A program made the position numbers and the translations under genes. Source: Bacillus taeanensis (GTDB lineage: Bacteria > Bacillota > Bacilli > Bacillales > UBA6769). Taken from it: a stretch of 64,000 nt of DNA. This document shows positions 8,580 to 17,559 of the stretch, one piece after another. Position 1 is the stretch's first letter; each line of letters opens with the position of its first letter. The notes beneath the pieces were generated by a model that saw only the letters and a program-made list of their open reading frames with translations, searched no databases and was not told the origin of the DNA. The stretch covers positions 1 to 64,000 of the forward strand of contig NZ_QOCW01000021.1 in assembly GCF_003318295.1 (NCBI RefSeq), given 5' to 3'.

Positions 8580-9449
8580 GTGGATGTAATTATTAATTTA
8601 ACGGTAAACGGTCTTGCGACAGGAATGTTAATTTTTCTATTAGCGGCAGGATTAACACTTATTTTTGGATTAATGGATGTGCTCAATTTTGCCCATGGCG
8701 CTCTGTTCTTGTGGGGAGCGTATGCAGGAATTTGGGCATTTGTTGAAACAGACAGTTATCTTCTCGGTATCCTTGCGGCAGTTGCAGCAGGCAGTATATT
8801 AGGCTATTTGCTCGAATGTTTTATTATTAAGCCTGTTTACGGCAATCATATCCAACAAATTTTAATTACGCTTGGCGCCATGCTTGTATTAGGTGAAATG
8901 GTAAAGGTTGTGTGGGGACCCAATCAAATGATTGCAAAGCCGCCGGAATTTTTAAGAGGAAGCTGGGAGTTTGGCAATGTGCTGCTTATTAAATATCGAA
9001 TCTTTGTGATTGTTGTCGGAGCTCTTGTTTTCTTCGGATTACTCTTTCTGTTAAATCGTACAAAGCTTGGTATGATTGTAAGAGCAGGTGTGATGGACAA
9101 AGAAATGATCCAGGCGCTTGGCATTAATATTCGTAAAGTCTTTCTATTTGTGTTTATGCTGGGGGCAGGAATGGCAGGACTTTCCGGTATTTTACTTGGA
9201 CCATACGCAGGTGTGATTTATGCAGAGATGGGACTTGAGTACGGGATTTTAGCGTTTATTGTGGTGATTATTGGCGGCATGGGCAGTGTATTAGGTTCTG
9301 CGTCAGCAGCTGTTCTTGTTGGCTTGCTTGGTTCATATGCCGCTTATTATATGCCGGATATTGCGCTTGCGGTCAATATGCTGTTAATGCTTATTGTGTT
9401 GATCTTTAAGCCGTCCGGGTTAATGGGTGCGAAAGGAGCGGTAAAATGA
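8580..9449 (+). CDS. ABC transporter permease, LivH-like
   Basis: 289 residues, about eight membrane segments, with the LivH family motifs GLTLIFGLMDVLNFAHGA (residues 24-41) and GGMGSVLGSA near 240. GTG start at 8580 follows AAAGGAGGGA. Its stop overlaps the ATG of the second permease by 4 bases (ATGA). Forms the membrane channel with the LivM-like protein. Confidence 0.88.
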   Translation: MDVIINLTVNGLATGMLIFLLAAGLTLIFGLMDVLNFAHGALFLWGAYAGIWAFVETDSYLLGILAAVAAGSILGYLLECFIIKPVYGNHIQQILITLGAMLVLGEMVKVVWGPNQMIAKPPEFLRGSWEFGNVLLIKYRIFVIVVGALVFFGLLFLLNRTKLGMIVRAGVMDKEMIQALGINIRKVFLFVFMLGAGMAGLSGILLGPYAGVIYAEMGLEYGILAFIVVIIGGMGSVLGSASAAVLVGLLGSYAAYYMPDIALAVNMLLMLIVLIFKPSGLMGAKGAVK

Positions 9450-10450
9450 AAAAATCAAACCTTGTATTACTGCTCCTTGCCTCTGGGCTTTTTTTGCTTC
9501 CATTTATCAATGATTCTCGTACAATGCTTATATTAATGACGCAAATTTTTATTTTTGCGGTATTTGCGATGAGTTATGATGTGCTTCTCGGTTTTACGGG
9601 GATTGTTTCATTTGGTCATGCGATGTTTTTTGGAATTGGTGCCTATGGATTAGCGCTTTGTATGAAGCATTTTGATGCAACATATTTTTCTTTTTTTCTC
9701 GCTGTTATGATTACGCTAAGTTTAACGGCAATTGTTAGTTACTTTGTTGGCATTTTAACATTACGATTACACAGTCATTTTTTTGCGATGCTTACGCTTG
9801 CTGTTGCCGGCCTTTTTTTAGTTGCTGCAGAAAAGTGGCGTTCCCTTACATTAGGAAGAGATGGCTTTACGTTTCGGGTGCCTGATCTTTTTAAAGACCG
9901 GTTATCGTTTTATATTCTCTCGCTCGTGTTAATGATTGTTGTTTACTTATTTCTACGTCGTTTTACAGAATCTCCGTTTGGAAAGGTACTGCAGGCGATT
10001 CGTGAAAATGAAAAACGTGTAGAATCGTTAGGCTATCGCGTTATTCATTATAAAGTGATTGCAAATGTTGTCGCCGGTATGACAGCAGGTCTTGCCGGTA
10101 TGTTTTACGCGATGAGTCTTCGTTTTGTGAACACAACCGTCTTTTCAACAGAAGTCACACTTGATGCGTTGTTAATGACGATTATCGGTGGGGTTGGAAC
10201 ACTATTTGGCGCGGTGATTGGGGCGGGATTAATCGAATTTGCCCGCCACGGCTTAATGGATCTTGCGAAAGTACACTGGATTTTTGAACGATGGATCATT
10301 TTATTTGGTATTGTCTATATTCTTGTTGTGATGTTCTTTCCAGCCGGCATTGTTGGAACAGCAAAGATTTGGTGGCAGAAACGAACGCGGAAGCAGCCGG
10401 TAAAGACGGAGAGTGAAGCCGCTTCAGATACAGAGAAGAATATTAGTTGA
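9446..10450 (+). CDS. ABC transporter permease, LivM-like
   Basis: 334 residues, about nine hydrophobic segments, with LivM signatures GFTGIVSFGHAMFFGIGAYG near residue 50, a middle EAA-like loop (FGKVLQAIRENEKRVESLGY) and GGVGTLFGAVIGA near 250. The charged C-terminal tail (KRTRKQPVKTESEAASDTEKN) is cytoplasmic. Translation is coupled to the LivH-like gene by a 4-base overlap. Confidence 0.88.
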   Translation: MKKSNLVLLLLASGLFLLPFINDSRTMLILMTQIFIFAVFAMSYDVLLGFTGIVSFGHAMFFGIGAYGLALCMKHFDATYFSFFLAVMITLSLTAIVSYFVGILTLRLHSHFFAMLTLAVAGLFLVAAEKWRSLTLGRDGFTFRVPDLFKDRLSFYILSLVLMIVVYLFLRRFTESPFGKVLQAIRENEKRVESLGYRVIHYKVIANVVAGMTAGLAGMFYAMSLRFVNTTVFSTEVTLDALLMTIIGGVGTLFGAVIGAGLIEFARHGLMDLAKVHWIFERWIILFGIVYILVVMFFPAGIVGTAKIWWQKRTRKQPVKTESEAASDTEKNIS

Positions 10451-10467
10451 AAAAGGAGGTTTTTTGA

Positions 10468-10668
10468 GTGGAAGAGCCAACTGCCGTTTCTTCCTTCGTC
10501 CTACGAATTCATCCTATAAAAGAATCAGAATCAGCAAAACAGCGAATGAAAGTAACTTATGTGCAGGAAAATGAGGAAGTTTTCGTGTATACATTTGAAG
10601 AGCTCGTGCGGTATTTAAAAGAGAAAACGAAATGGGGGTCTGACCCCATGCGTGGACAAAATATATAA
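10468..10668 (+). CDS. 66-residue protein of unknown function
   Basis: GTG start with a strong AAGGAGGT site 7-8 bases upstream and only 17 bases after the LivM-like stop, so it is translated as part of the transporter operon. The sequence is charged and mixed alpha/beta with no motif I recognise. Its last residues (WGSDPMRGQNI) are encoded by a palindromic intergenic repeat (10632-10676), suggesting the original stop was lost and the ORF now runs into the repeat. Confidence 0.55.
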   Translation: MEEPTAVSSFVLRIHPIKESESAKQRMKVTYVQENEEVFVYTFEELVRYLKEKTKWGSDPMRGQNI

Positions 10669-10676
10669 AATGTCCA
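10632..10676 (+). repeat. GGGTCTGACCC-type palindromic repeat
   Basis: ATGGGG-GTCTGAC-CCCAT is followed by TGGACA...TGTCCA, two nested palindromes. Related cores (GGGTCAG...TCAGACCC, GATCAGATC, GCCTGACC...GGATCAGGT, GGGTCAGACTCC) appear at 26385-26475, 27543-27555, 42206-42256 and 43985-43996, always between genes. Confidence 0.5.
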
Positions 10677-10709
10677 TCTGGAGAGGACATGTAGAAAGGA
10701 ATAGATAGG

Positions 10710-11567
10710 ATGAGAGATTTAAAAATAAAAGCAAACGGACTAGATTTTCATGTAGTGGATTATGGTGGTACAGGAAGAACCATTCTTTGCGTTCACGGAC
10801 TTACCGCAAACTGCAGGTATTGGGATGCTTTTGCCGAGAGAATGAAAAGCAGTTATCATGTTTTGGCCGTTGACTTACGAGGAAGAGGCGACAGCGCCAA
10901 ACCGCCATCAGGTTATAACATTCCCCAGCATGCTGCTGATCTTAATGCACTGCTTGATTCCCTTCAAATCGATCAAACCATTTATGCCGGACATTCGCTC
11001 GGTGCGATGATTGGAACGTATTTTGCCGCCCATTACCAGGAACGGCTTTCACACCTTATTCTTGTTGATGGCGGCGGAGATGTTGATGAAAAGGTCATTG
11101 AGATGGTTCGGCCTGCTGTTAATCGTCTCGGAGAATTGTTTAGTGATTTTGATCGTTATCTTAATGAAATGAAGAAAAATCCGCTGTTTCATGATTGGAA
11201 CAGTTATATGGAGCAATACTTTTATGCAGATGTCCATCATTTTGAAGATGGCAGCGTATCCTCAAAAGTAAAAAAAGAAGCTGTAAGGGAAGAGGTTGAA
11301 GGGTTGCGCCATATCAATTTAAACGCTCTTCATTCAAAGATTGAGGTACCAACTCTTGTATTAATAGCTTCTGATTGTTTTATGGACGGAAAAACATTTT
11401 TAATTACAGAGGAAAAGGGAAAAGAGCTAGAAGCGTTAATGCCAAACAGCCGCTTCGTTGAAATGGAAGGAGCTAACCATTACACGATTATTTTAACGAA
11501 ATATGATCAGCTTGTATTAGAAACGAAAAAGTTTTTAGCCGGTGCAGGTGTTAGGGTGAATGAATGA
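10710..11567 (+). CDS. alpha/beta hydrolase
   Basis: 285 residues with the alpha/beta-hydrolase fold: oxyanion HGLTAN near residue 28, nucleophile elbow GHSLGA near 95 (Ser), acid Asp around 220 and catalytic His in GANHYTII near 262. No signal peptide, so cytoplasmic. Positioned at the end of the transporter operon after a repeat, it may hydrolyse the imported compound (ester or amide), but this is inference from position only. Its stop overlaps the ATG of a truncated downstream ORF. Confidence 0.82.
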   Translation: MRDLKIKANGLDFHVVDYGGTGRTILCVHGLTANCRYWDAFAERMKSSYHVLAVDLRGRGDSAKPPSGYNIPQHAADLNALLDSLQIDQTIYAGHSLGAMIGTYFAAHYQERLSHLILVDGGGDVDEKVIEMVRPAVNRLGELFSDFDRYLNEMKKNPLFHDWNSYMEQYFYADVHHFEDGSVSSKVKKEAVREEVEGLRHINLNALHSKIEVPTLVLIASDCFMDGKTFLITEEKGKELEALMPNSRFVEMEGANHYTIILTKYDQLVLETKKFLAGAGVRVNE

Positions 11568-11652
11568 AGCGGGAGAAATTCGATGGAAGAAATTTCAAAA
11601 AGGAGAATCAGCACTGCTCATTGGAGCGGGGCAGGTCATGATTCTTAATTAA
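11560..11652 (+). pseudogene. N-terminal stub of a gene cut off by an IS605-type end
   Basis: ATG 11560 overlaps the hydrolase stop, as in a coupled operon gene. The 30 codons (MNEAGEIRWKKFQKGESALL...) look like genuine coding sequence, then end within 15 bases of the IS hairpin at 11665. The remainder of the gene is not found downstream. I do not recognise the family. Confidence 0.5.
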
Positions 11653-11664
11653 ACTTGATATTAC

Positions 11665-11708
11665 GAATCTCCCCCACTTCAACTGTCGGTAAGTGGGGGG
11701 AGATTCAT
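11665..11708 (+). mobile_element. solo right-end hairpin of an IS605/IS1341-type element
   Basis: GAATCTCCCCC-ACTT pairs with AAGT-GGGGGGAGATTC around loop CAACTGTCGGT, then ends in TTCAT. The loop and stem match the element end at 167-203. No tnpB or tnpA remains nearby, so this is a relic. It directly follows the base pattern TTAC and truncates the preceding ORF. Confidence 0.65.
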
Positions 11709-11746
11709 GTTAAAATATGGAATAGTTATGAATAGGAGTTGATAAC

Positions 11747-12027
11747 ATGTATGCCCAAATTCAAAGCTATTTTGACGATTTAGAATCAACAGACAAAGAA
11801 ATCCACTCTGAAGCTTATAAGAAGTTATTAACTGAAATAAAAAAGAAGTAGATTGGGCTTATGAAGTTTGGGGGCAATTCGTACAAGACCTAACCCATTG
11901 CGATCATCATAAAAGATCACGGGCGGCGCAGGTTCTTTCTCATTTGGCGATAAGTGATCCTCAGAAAAGAATGGTAACTGATTTTTCAGCGTTATGGGAA
12001 GTCACAACAGGTTGCCTCTCAAAATAA
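11747..12027 (+). pseudogene. frameshifted small helical-repeat protein
   Basis: ATG 11747 (after AGGAGTTGATAAC) opens a frame of 34 codons that stops at TAG 11849-11851. Shifting by one base to 11848 continues as VDWAYEVWGQFVQDLTHCDHHKRSRAAQVLSHLAISDPQKRM through to TAA at 12025. The joined product is helical and HEAT-like in pattern. The lesion is a one-base change in the run AAAAAAGAAG. The C-terminus may also be shortened. Confidence 0.65.
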
Positions 12028-12051
12028 AACGATTAAATAAAAGAGAAGGAT

Positions 12052-12468
12052 TTATTGGATTTTCCTTAAGCCCTTCCCTTCAATAATCTCCTGCATGCCT
12101 TCTTCACAAACCCCGTAGGAACGCCAGGAACACGTTTCACAGACAACTTGAATATCGGAGGGGACAACATGGTTTCGGATGTGAGACTCAATGTCTTCCC
12201 ACTTCAAAATTTGTCCGATTTTAAGCCCTAATTTCGCTAAAATTGCCGCATCTCTTTCATAAATATGGCTACCTTGGCAGTGGTATTCACCAGGATTTGG
12301 ATACTTTTCACACAAACAATCAGGTCCCTTTACAAGCTCAACCCACGTCTTTGGGTTATCTCGCAATGTTTGATGCAAGCGTGTCATATTTGCCACGAAT
12401 TCTTGGGAATAACCCATGCCCCGATAACCGAGCAGGCAAAAAAGATGATGACCTCGCAGTTTATACAT
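12052..12468 (-). CDS. DUF1284 domain protein
   Basis: 138 residues from the ATG at 12468, chosen because GAGGGGGA lies just upstream; a further in-frame ATG at 12489 lacks one. Motifs: YKLRGHHLFCLLGYRGMGYS at the N-terminus and conserved cysteines in GPDCLCEKY, EYHCQGSH and CETCSWRSYGVC, consistent with a metal- or cluster-binding protein. Function of DUF1284 is unknown. It stands alone, facing the frameshifted ORF. Confidence 0.75.
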   Translation of the reverse strand: MYKLRGHHLFCLLGYRGMGYSQEFVANMTRLHQTLRDNPKTWVELVKGPDCLCEKYPNPGEYHCQGSHIYERDAAILAKLGLKIGQILKWEDIESHIRNHVVPSDIQVVCETCSWRSYGVCEEGMQEIIEGKGLRKIQ

Positions 12469-12834
12469 AAACTCCCCCTCAATTCGCAAGTTCTAGTAAA
12501 ATTTAATGTTAACTAAGATTTATAATAAGTTAACAATCTTTAATTATCATAACATATCACACCTGATCCCTTAAAAATTTTTATTTTACTTGAAAGATTG
12601 GCTTTTATTGGTGGATTTCTATTGTTAAATTAAAGGATAGGATGATGGAATAAATCATATGGGTAAATAGGTTAATAACGTGATAGATTGTGAAAAATTG
12701 TACTTGAAGTAACTAGCAGGTTACTTGAACAAAGAGCAATAGTATTGAGATATTAGAAAAATAATAATAGAATAACTTTATTAAAAATCAATAGAGCCTA
12801 ATAATTAAATTATTGGGAACTGGGGAAAGAAATA
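12469..12834. other. AT-rich intergenic region without recognised genes
   Basis: Contains promoters for the divergent DUF1284 and GNAT genes. No ORF with a ribosome site, no strong hairpin and no repeat was seen. Confidence 0.4.
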
Positions 12835-13335
12835 ATGCAGATTCGTGAAATTGAAGAAAAAGATAATAAAAAAATTGAGCAAATTATTAAACACTCATTG
12901 GAATCATTTGACTTAAACATTCCAGGAACAGCCTATTTTGACCCCCAACTGAGCAGTCTAGCGCAATTTTACAAGCAGCAATCACATGCAAAGTATTGGG
13001 TTGCAGTCAATGAACAAGATGAAGTGGTAGGCGGTGTGGGGATTGCACCATTTCAGCAGAAGACGGGGATTTGCGAGCTGCAAAAGTTATACATTACACC
13101 TGAAGCTCAAGGGATGGGTCTATCGAAGAAGCTGATGAAAACAGCAATCGACTTTGCTAAGGAACACTATACACACTGTTACTTAGAAACAGTGGAGAAA
13201 CTCCAAACAGCTAATTTCCTTTACACCAAATTAGGTTTTCAACAACTTGAAAGAGCACTAGATGGTTCAGAGCATAATGCTATGGACGCTTGGTATATAA
13301 AAGAATTATCGCAAGAAGTATTTAGAACAAAATAA
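12835..13335 (+). CDS. GNAT family N-acetyltransferase
   Basis: 166 residues with the GNAT core: beta-strand VVGGVGIAPF near residue 62, the acetyl-CoA loop LYITPEAQGMGLSKKLM near 85-102 (Q-x-x-G-x-S/A variant) and the C-terminal YTKLGFQQLE motif near 132. ATG follows a weak GGGGAAAG. Substrate cannot be predicted. Next to it is a decayed glycosidase gene. Confidence 0.85.
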   Translation: MQIREIEEKDNKKIEQIIKHSLESFDLNIPGTAYFDPQLSSLAQFYKQQSHAKYWVAVNEQDEVVGGVGIAPFQQKTGICELQKLYITPEAQGMGLSKKLMKTAIDFAKEHYTHCYLETVEKLQTANFLYTKLGFQQLERALDGSEHNAMDAWYIKELSQEVFRTK

Positions 13336-13400
13336 AAAATCGTTACCCATGCTGCCCATCTTAATCAGTTTAATAAGCGATGCTTTTTTAAAAAAACAAA

Positions 13401-14324
<924 letters not shown>

Positions 14325-14462
14325 AGATTATAGAACAGTTATAAAATCAAATTTGCTTTACAATCACACCAATGATTTAAAGACCTCTCCTTCGGAAATA
14401 AAGATGAAACTTTATTCTTTAGAAATCGTATTTATTATAAAACGGGTGCGGGAGGTCTTCAA

Positions 14463-14705
14463 GTGAATGGTTCTACAAAAGTAACAGAATGTCCAAAATG
14501 TGGTGGAAAAGAATTAGGAAAAGGCAAACATTCTGGATATGCAGTGATGGTGCCAGTTAATAAGGTGATGAGCTTCGGTTCAGATGTTGAGTATATTATC
14601 TGCACAGAATGTGGATTTATCATCGAAAGTTATGTAAAAAAGCCGGAGAAATTTAACGAAATTCAGCCAGAAGTCCCCTTCCTCAAAAATTCAATGGAAT
14701 TTTAG
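14463..14705 (+). CDS. small zinc-ribbon protein, C-terminus replaced by IS sequence
   Basis: 80 residues with two CxxC pairs (CPKCGG at residue 11, CTECG at about 49), a zinc ribbon. GTG start follows GCGGGAGGTC. From Asn65 on, the codons lie inside the left end of the TnpB element, so EIQPEVPFLKNSMEF is element-encoded. Joining the flanks of the element (…AAATTTAAC to GGGTACACG… at 16273) restores a frame that continues GYTIKRYFVS and stops, giving a 75-residue native protein. Upstream, AAAGACCTC/GAGGTCTT arms (14378, 14453) could pair over the ribosome site. Confidence 0.7.
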   Translation: MNGSTKVTECPKCGGKELGKGKHSGYAVMVPVNKVMSFGSDVEYIICTECGFIIESYVKKPEKFNEIQPEVPFLKNSMEF

Positions 14706-14818
14706 GTGGGGGATGAATGGCGTTTTTGTTTTGGTGTTTGGAAATAAAAAATAATAAAATCTTCCTATAGGCGAACTTTTGTTCTTGATAGTAAAATAGA
14801 AGTACGGAGGTGAAAATC

Positions 14819-16009
14819 ATGTATCGCACAATGAAAGTCCCGTTTTCTGCTTCTTCTACTACCATTCAAAAGTTATTTGACATCCGCCGGCTTTGTGCCG
14901 TTGTTTGGAATGATTGTGTTCAAATCGCCCGTTATTATTACCGGCTCGGCGGGGGATGGATCACCAAGAGCGATCTTCAAAAGGAACTAAAAGGGCTCTA
15001 TCCTCTTCACAGCCAAACGGTTCAAGCTGTCGCTCATAAATTCCTTCAAGCAAGAGAAGGTGCCCAAAAAGCGAGAAAAGCAGGATTCAATGTCCGCTAT
15101 CCTTGGAAGCATAAATTTGTATTCAACTCCGAATGGGTCGGAGAATCGTTTACACTCCAAGGAAAGAGAATCACCCTTTCATTAGGAATATGGAACGGCA
15201 AACGTCAGCCGAAAATAATACTTAAACTCCCTAAAGTCCCTCCAGGAAATGTGAAAGAAGTCGAATTAGTTTATAACCGAAAATGGTTGATTTGTCTTTC
15301 GTATGAAGCCCACACCGAGGAAGAACCTCCTAAACAACAAGGCCTATCCGCAAGTATCGACCCCGGAGAAATTCACACCATTTCCAGTGTAACCGAAAAC
15401 GGTGACAGCCTCGTGATCACCGGCCGCTATCTGAGAAGCATCCACCGTTTACGAAATAAAAAGCTAAAAGAACTTCAGAAGCTGATGAGCCGCTGTAAAA
15501 AAGGATCCAGACAATGGCGAAAATACAACCGTGCTAAAAAATATGTTCTCTCGAAAAGTGACGAACAAGTAAAGGACGCGCTTCATAAAACAACGAAACA
15601 GTTCGTAGACTGGTGTCTTCAACATGACGTCAATCATGTGGTAATCGGAGACGTAGAAGGGGTCCAGCGAAACACGAAAAAGAAAAGAAGCAAAAACACA
15701 AATCAAAAGCTGTCAAACTGGTCTTTTGGAAAGTTGTATACCTTTCTTGTCTATAAGCTAAAAGCAAGAGGGATCACGATTGAAAAAGTTGACGAGCATT
15801 TTACATCCCAAACGTGCCCCGTTTGCGGAAACCGCAAAAAAGTCAGTTATCGAACGTATCAGTGTCAATGCGGGTATAAGGAACATCGCGATCTTCATGG
15901 CGCAAGGAACATACTCACCAAACAGCTGTATGGGAAGATGATCGATTATCCGCTTCATGATCCAATCTATGTACGACCGACGTATCTACAACCTGCATCT
16001 TCAGCTTAA
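14819..16009 (+). CDS. tnpB: TnpB RNA-guided nuclease
   Basis: 396 residues from ATG 14819 (ribosome site ACGGAGGTG; an in-frame GTG at 14810 overlaps that site). RuvC residues are all present: Asp181 in SIDPGEIH, Glu280 in IGDVEGVQ, Asp358 in HRDLHGARN. A four-cysteine zinc ribbon (CPVCG, then CQCG) lies between the second and third. The N-terminal half holds the wedge/REC region. TnpB is known to use an omega RNA from the element's right end to cut DNA next to a TAM, aiding retention of the element. With intact catalytic residues this copy is probably active. Confidence 0.92.
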   Translation: MYRTMKVPFSASSTTIQKLFDIRRLCAVVWNDCVQIARYYYRLGGGWITKSDLQKELKGLYPLHSQTVQAVAHKFLQAREGAQKARKAGFNVRYPWKHKFVFNSEWVGESFTLQGKRITLSLGIWNGKRQPKIILKLPKVPPGNVKEVELVYNRKWLICLSYEAHTEEEPPKQQGLSASIDPGEIHTISSVTENGDSLVITGRYLRSIHRLRNKKLKELQKLMSRCKKGSRQWRKYNRAKKYVLSKSDEQVKDALHKTTKQFVDWCLQHDVNHVVIGDVEGVQRNTKKKRSKNTNQKLSNWSFGKLYTFLVYKLKARGITIEKVDEHFTSQTCPVCGNRKKVSYRTYQCQCGYKEHRDLHGARNILTKQLYGKMIDYPLHDPIYVRPTYLQPASSA

Positions 16010-16272
16010 GAAGACCTTTTTCTGCTGAAAGGAAGTAGTAGACGGGCAGAACCGCCCCTTGTTCGTTGTGAAACGCGCAAGTTGCCTACGGTGGCAGTTT
16101 TCTGTCGGGAGACACGAAACGAGAAGACCACTATCCTCAAAAGGGATGTTTGGTTCCAAGCACAAAGGCAGTGTTGATGACACTTGTTCCAGCGGGGACG
16201 GCTTTTGGACTTGGGAACTTCAAACAGGAAACCCCTTCCTCAAGCGCGAAGCGGTAGGGAGGGGAGGTTCAT
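16010..16272 (+). ncRNA. putative omega RNA scaffold of TnpB
   Basis: The 263 bases between the tnpB stop and the right end have no convincing gene but many pairings, such as GTTCCAAG at 16152 with CTTGGGAAC at 16210, and end in the right-end hairpin. By analogy with characterised TnpB elements, the RNA would run through 16272 and take its guide from flanking DNA (first bases GGGTACACGATAAAGAGGTA). It may begin within tnpB. Confidence 0.65.
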
Positions 16273-16351
16273 GGGTACACGATAAAGAGGTATTTTGTTA
16301 GTTGAAAAACAGTTCAATTGATTGAAATTAGAATAGGATCAAGCAGCAGTG

Positions 16352-16384
16352 AACCATATTTTCTAAATGAAAATATGGTTTACT
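16352..16384 (+). terminator. AT-rich hairpin, possible terminator
   Basis: AACCATATTTTC pairs perfectly with GAAAATATGGTT around TAAAT, followed by TACTTTATTTT. It lies downstream of the TnpB element, after the point where the interrupted zinc-ribbon gene would have ended (about 16305). Confidence 0.45.
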
Positions 16385-16422
16385 TTATTTTCATTATGCT
16401 GCACATATTTTATTATTAATGG

Positions 16423-16521
16423 ATGACATATATTATAAGAGGTGCATTGATAAATAAAGAACAATATGGTGATATCCCTACTATTGAAAAAGAACGTCTT
16501 ATTTATAGGTTGAATGAGTAA
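16423..16521 (+). pseudogene. possible N-terminal fragment of a GNAT acetyltransferase
   Basis: A 32-codon frame ending YGDIPTIEKERLIYRLNE resembles the usual opening of RimJ-type GNAT proteins (…IPxIETERLILR). An alternative TTG start at 16447 has AGAGG upstream. It stops just before the ribosome site of the next gene. Only the resemblance of one segment supports this. Confidence 0.3.
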
Positions 16522-16533
16522 GGAGGGGGTTAA

Positions 16534-16740
16534 TTGGCTAATAAATATTGTCCTTTATGCGGAAAAGACAACGAGTGTAGGACAGGTGCCGGAGAGCATG
16601 GACATTGCTGGTGTGATTTAGAAACATTTCCTAAAGAAATCTTTGAATTAGTTCCGGTAGAAAGCAGAAGAAAGCATTGTATATGTAAAAACTGTTTGAT
16701 TATGTATAAAGCAGAAAAGAAAATCAATAACAATAAATAG
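16534..16740 (+). CDS. cysteine-rich CWC family protein
   Basis: 68 residues with CPLCGK, ECRTG, HCWCDLE and CICKNCL: the spacing and the Cys-Trp-Cys core match the cysteine-rich CWC family, small proteins thought to bind metal. TTG start with AAGGAGGGGG upstream. Function unknown. A strong terminator follows at 16844. Confidence 0.75.
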   Translation: MANKYCPLCGKDNECRTGAGEHGHCWCDLETFPKEIFELVPVESRRKHCICKNCLIMYKAEKKINNNK

Positions 16741-16843
16741 TGAACGATACGATATATTTATATAATAGAAGAAAAAATTTTTGATAAACGGATCCTTTTC
16801 CTTTAATACAATTTATTTGGACATAGAAGAAAGGAAAACTATA

Positions 16844-16878
16844 ACAAGCAAGCTACCAAAAATAGCTTGCTTGTTTTT
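16844..16878 (+). terminator. intrinsic terminator between convergent genes
   Basis: ACAAGCAAGCTA pairs with TAGCTTGCTTGT around CCAAAAA, followed by TTTT. It serves the CWC gene; the convergent DUF2798 gene stop lies in the T run. Confidence 0.8.
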
Positions 16879-17359
16879 AAATGTTTAATTCAGGTTTTTG
16901 TGTCAAAGGTTTAATGTATTTAGCTAATAGTTTACGTGAGATTGGTCCAACAATTAGTAATTGAGATGGAAGCGCCACGATAAAGTTTAGACCAACTATT
17001 TTAAGGTACGCTGTGAAAATTGAACCTTCAATTCCTATCATTAAAGCTGTTAAAATAAGTCCGTATACTGACATAATAAGGACCATTATAGGGACCATAC
17101 AAAAGGCAATCGCTACAATAAAGTTTCTTTCTTTCGATTTATCATAAGGCAGTGATAATGCCAATTTACGAGCTTTCGGTTCAACTAATGACTCTGCGAT
17201 AAAGGCGATAATAAGTGTTATGATAAATTGAATGACTGCACTCCCTACTGTAAATGCTGAAAATCCGTGCAAAGCTGTGTTGTAAATTGACATAATAAGA
17301 ACCATTCCAAAACACATAAAAATTCCGAAAATAATGCCTTCTTTTTTATTACTAGGCAA
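16877..17359 (-). CDS. DUF2798 family membrane protein
   Basis: 160 residues with four hydrophobic segments arranged as two similar halves (FGIFMCFGMVLIMSIYN near residue 10 and IAFCMVPIMVLIMSVYG near 85), the internal duplication typical of DUF2798. Located in the membrane; function unknown. The promoter side (17360-17510) is AT-rich. Confidence 0.75.
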   Translation of the reverse strand: MPSNKKEGIIFGIFMCFGMVLIMSIYNTALHGFSAFTVGSAVIQFIITLIIAFIAESLVEPKARKLALSLPYDKSKERNFIVAIAFCMVPIMVLIMSVYGLILTALMIGIEGSIFTAYLKIVGLNFIVALPSQLLIVGPISRKLLAKYIKPLTQKPELNI

Positions 17360-17529
17360 TTAAAAACATCCTTTCCTTTAGAGAATAATGTAATTATATA
17401 TGCCTAAAAAATTTTACATAAGTGACATTTTTGTGAACTTTTATTTTAGGATCAGAATTCTTGAGGAAGTTCTTATTCAACTATTGAGATCTTTAATACA
17501 ATAACGAGTCCATTTGCAGCGGGTGAGGG

Positions 17530-17557
17530 CAGGAACGAGTAATCGTTCCTGTTTTTT
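17530..17557 (+). terminator. orphan intrinsic terminator
   Basis: CAGGAACGA/TCGTTCCTG hairpin followed by TTTTTT, pointing right. No rightward gene lies upstream within 17360-17530, only an unsupported 25-codon frame ending at its base, so it may end a lost gene or a small RNA. Confidence 0.6.
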
Positions 17558-17559
17558 CA

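Larger units (their letters stand above)
14652..16272 (+). mobile_element. IS605-superfamily element carrying only tnpB (IS1341 type)
   Basis: Left end: 33 bp shared with 2308-2340, then an imperfect hairpin CCCCTTCCTCAAAAATTC/GAATTTTAGGTGGGGG at 14675-14712. Right end: hairpin CCCCTTCCTC...GGTAGGGAGGGG at 16228-16264 ending GGTTCAT at 16272. Between them lies tnpB but no tnpA, so mobility would need a TnpA in trans. Flanking TTTAAC at the left end is probably the insertion target and TAM. There is no target duplication, as expected for a peel-and-paste element. Confidence 0.85.

Noticed and set aside
14463..16305. CRISPR-associated nuclease (Cas12-like) with an array
   Set aside because: The nuclease is TnpB-sized and lies between IS605-type ends; no spaced direct repeats are present.
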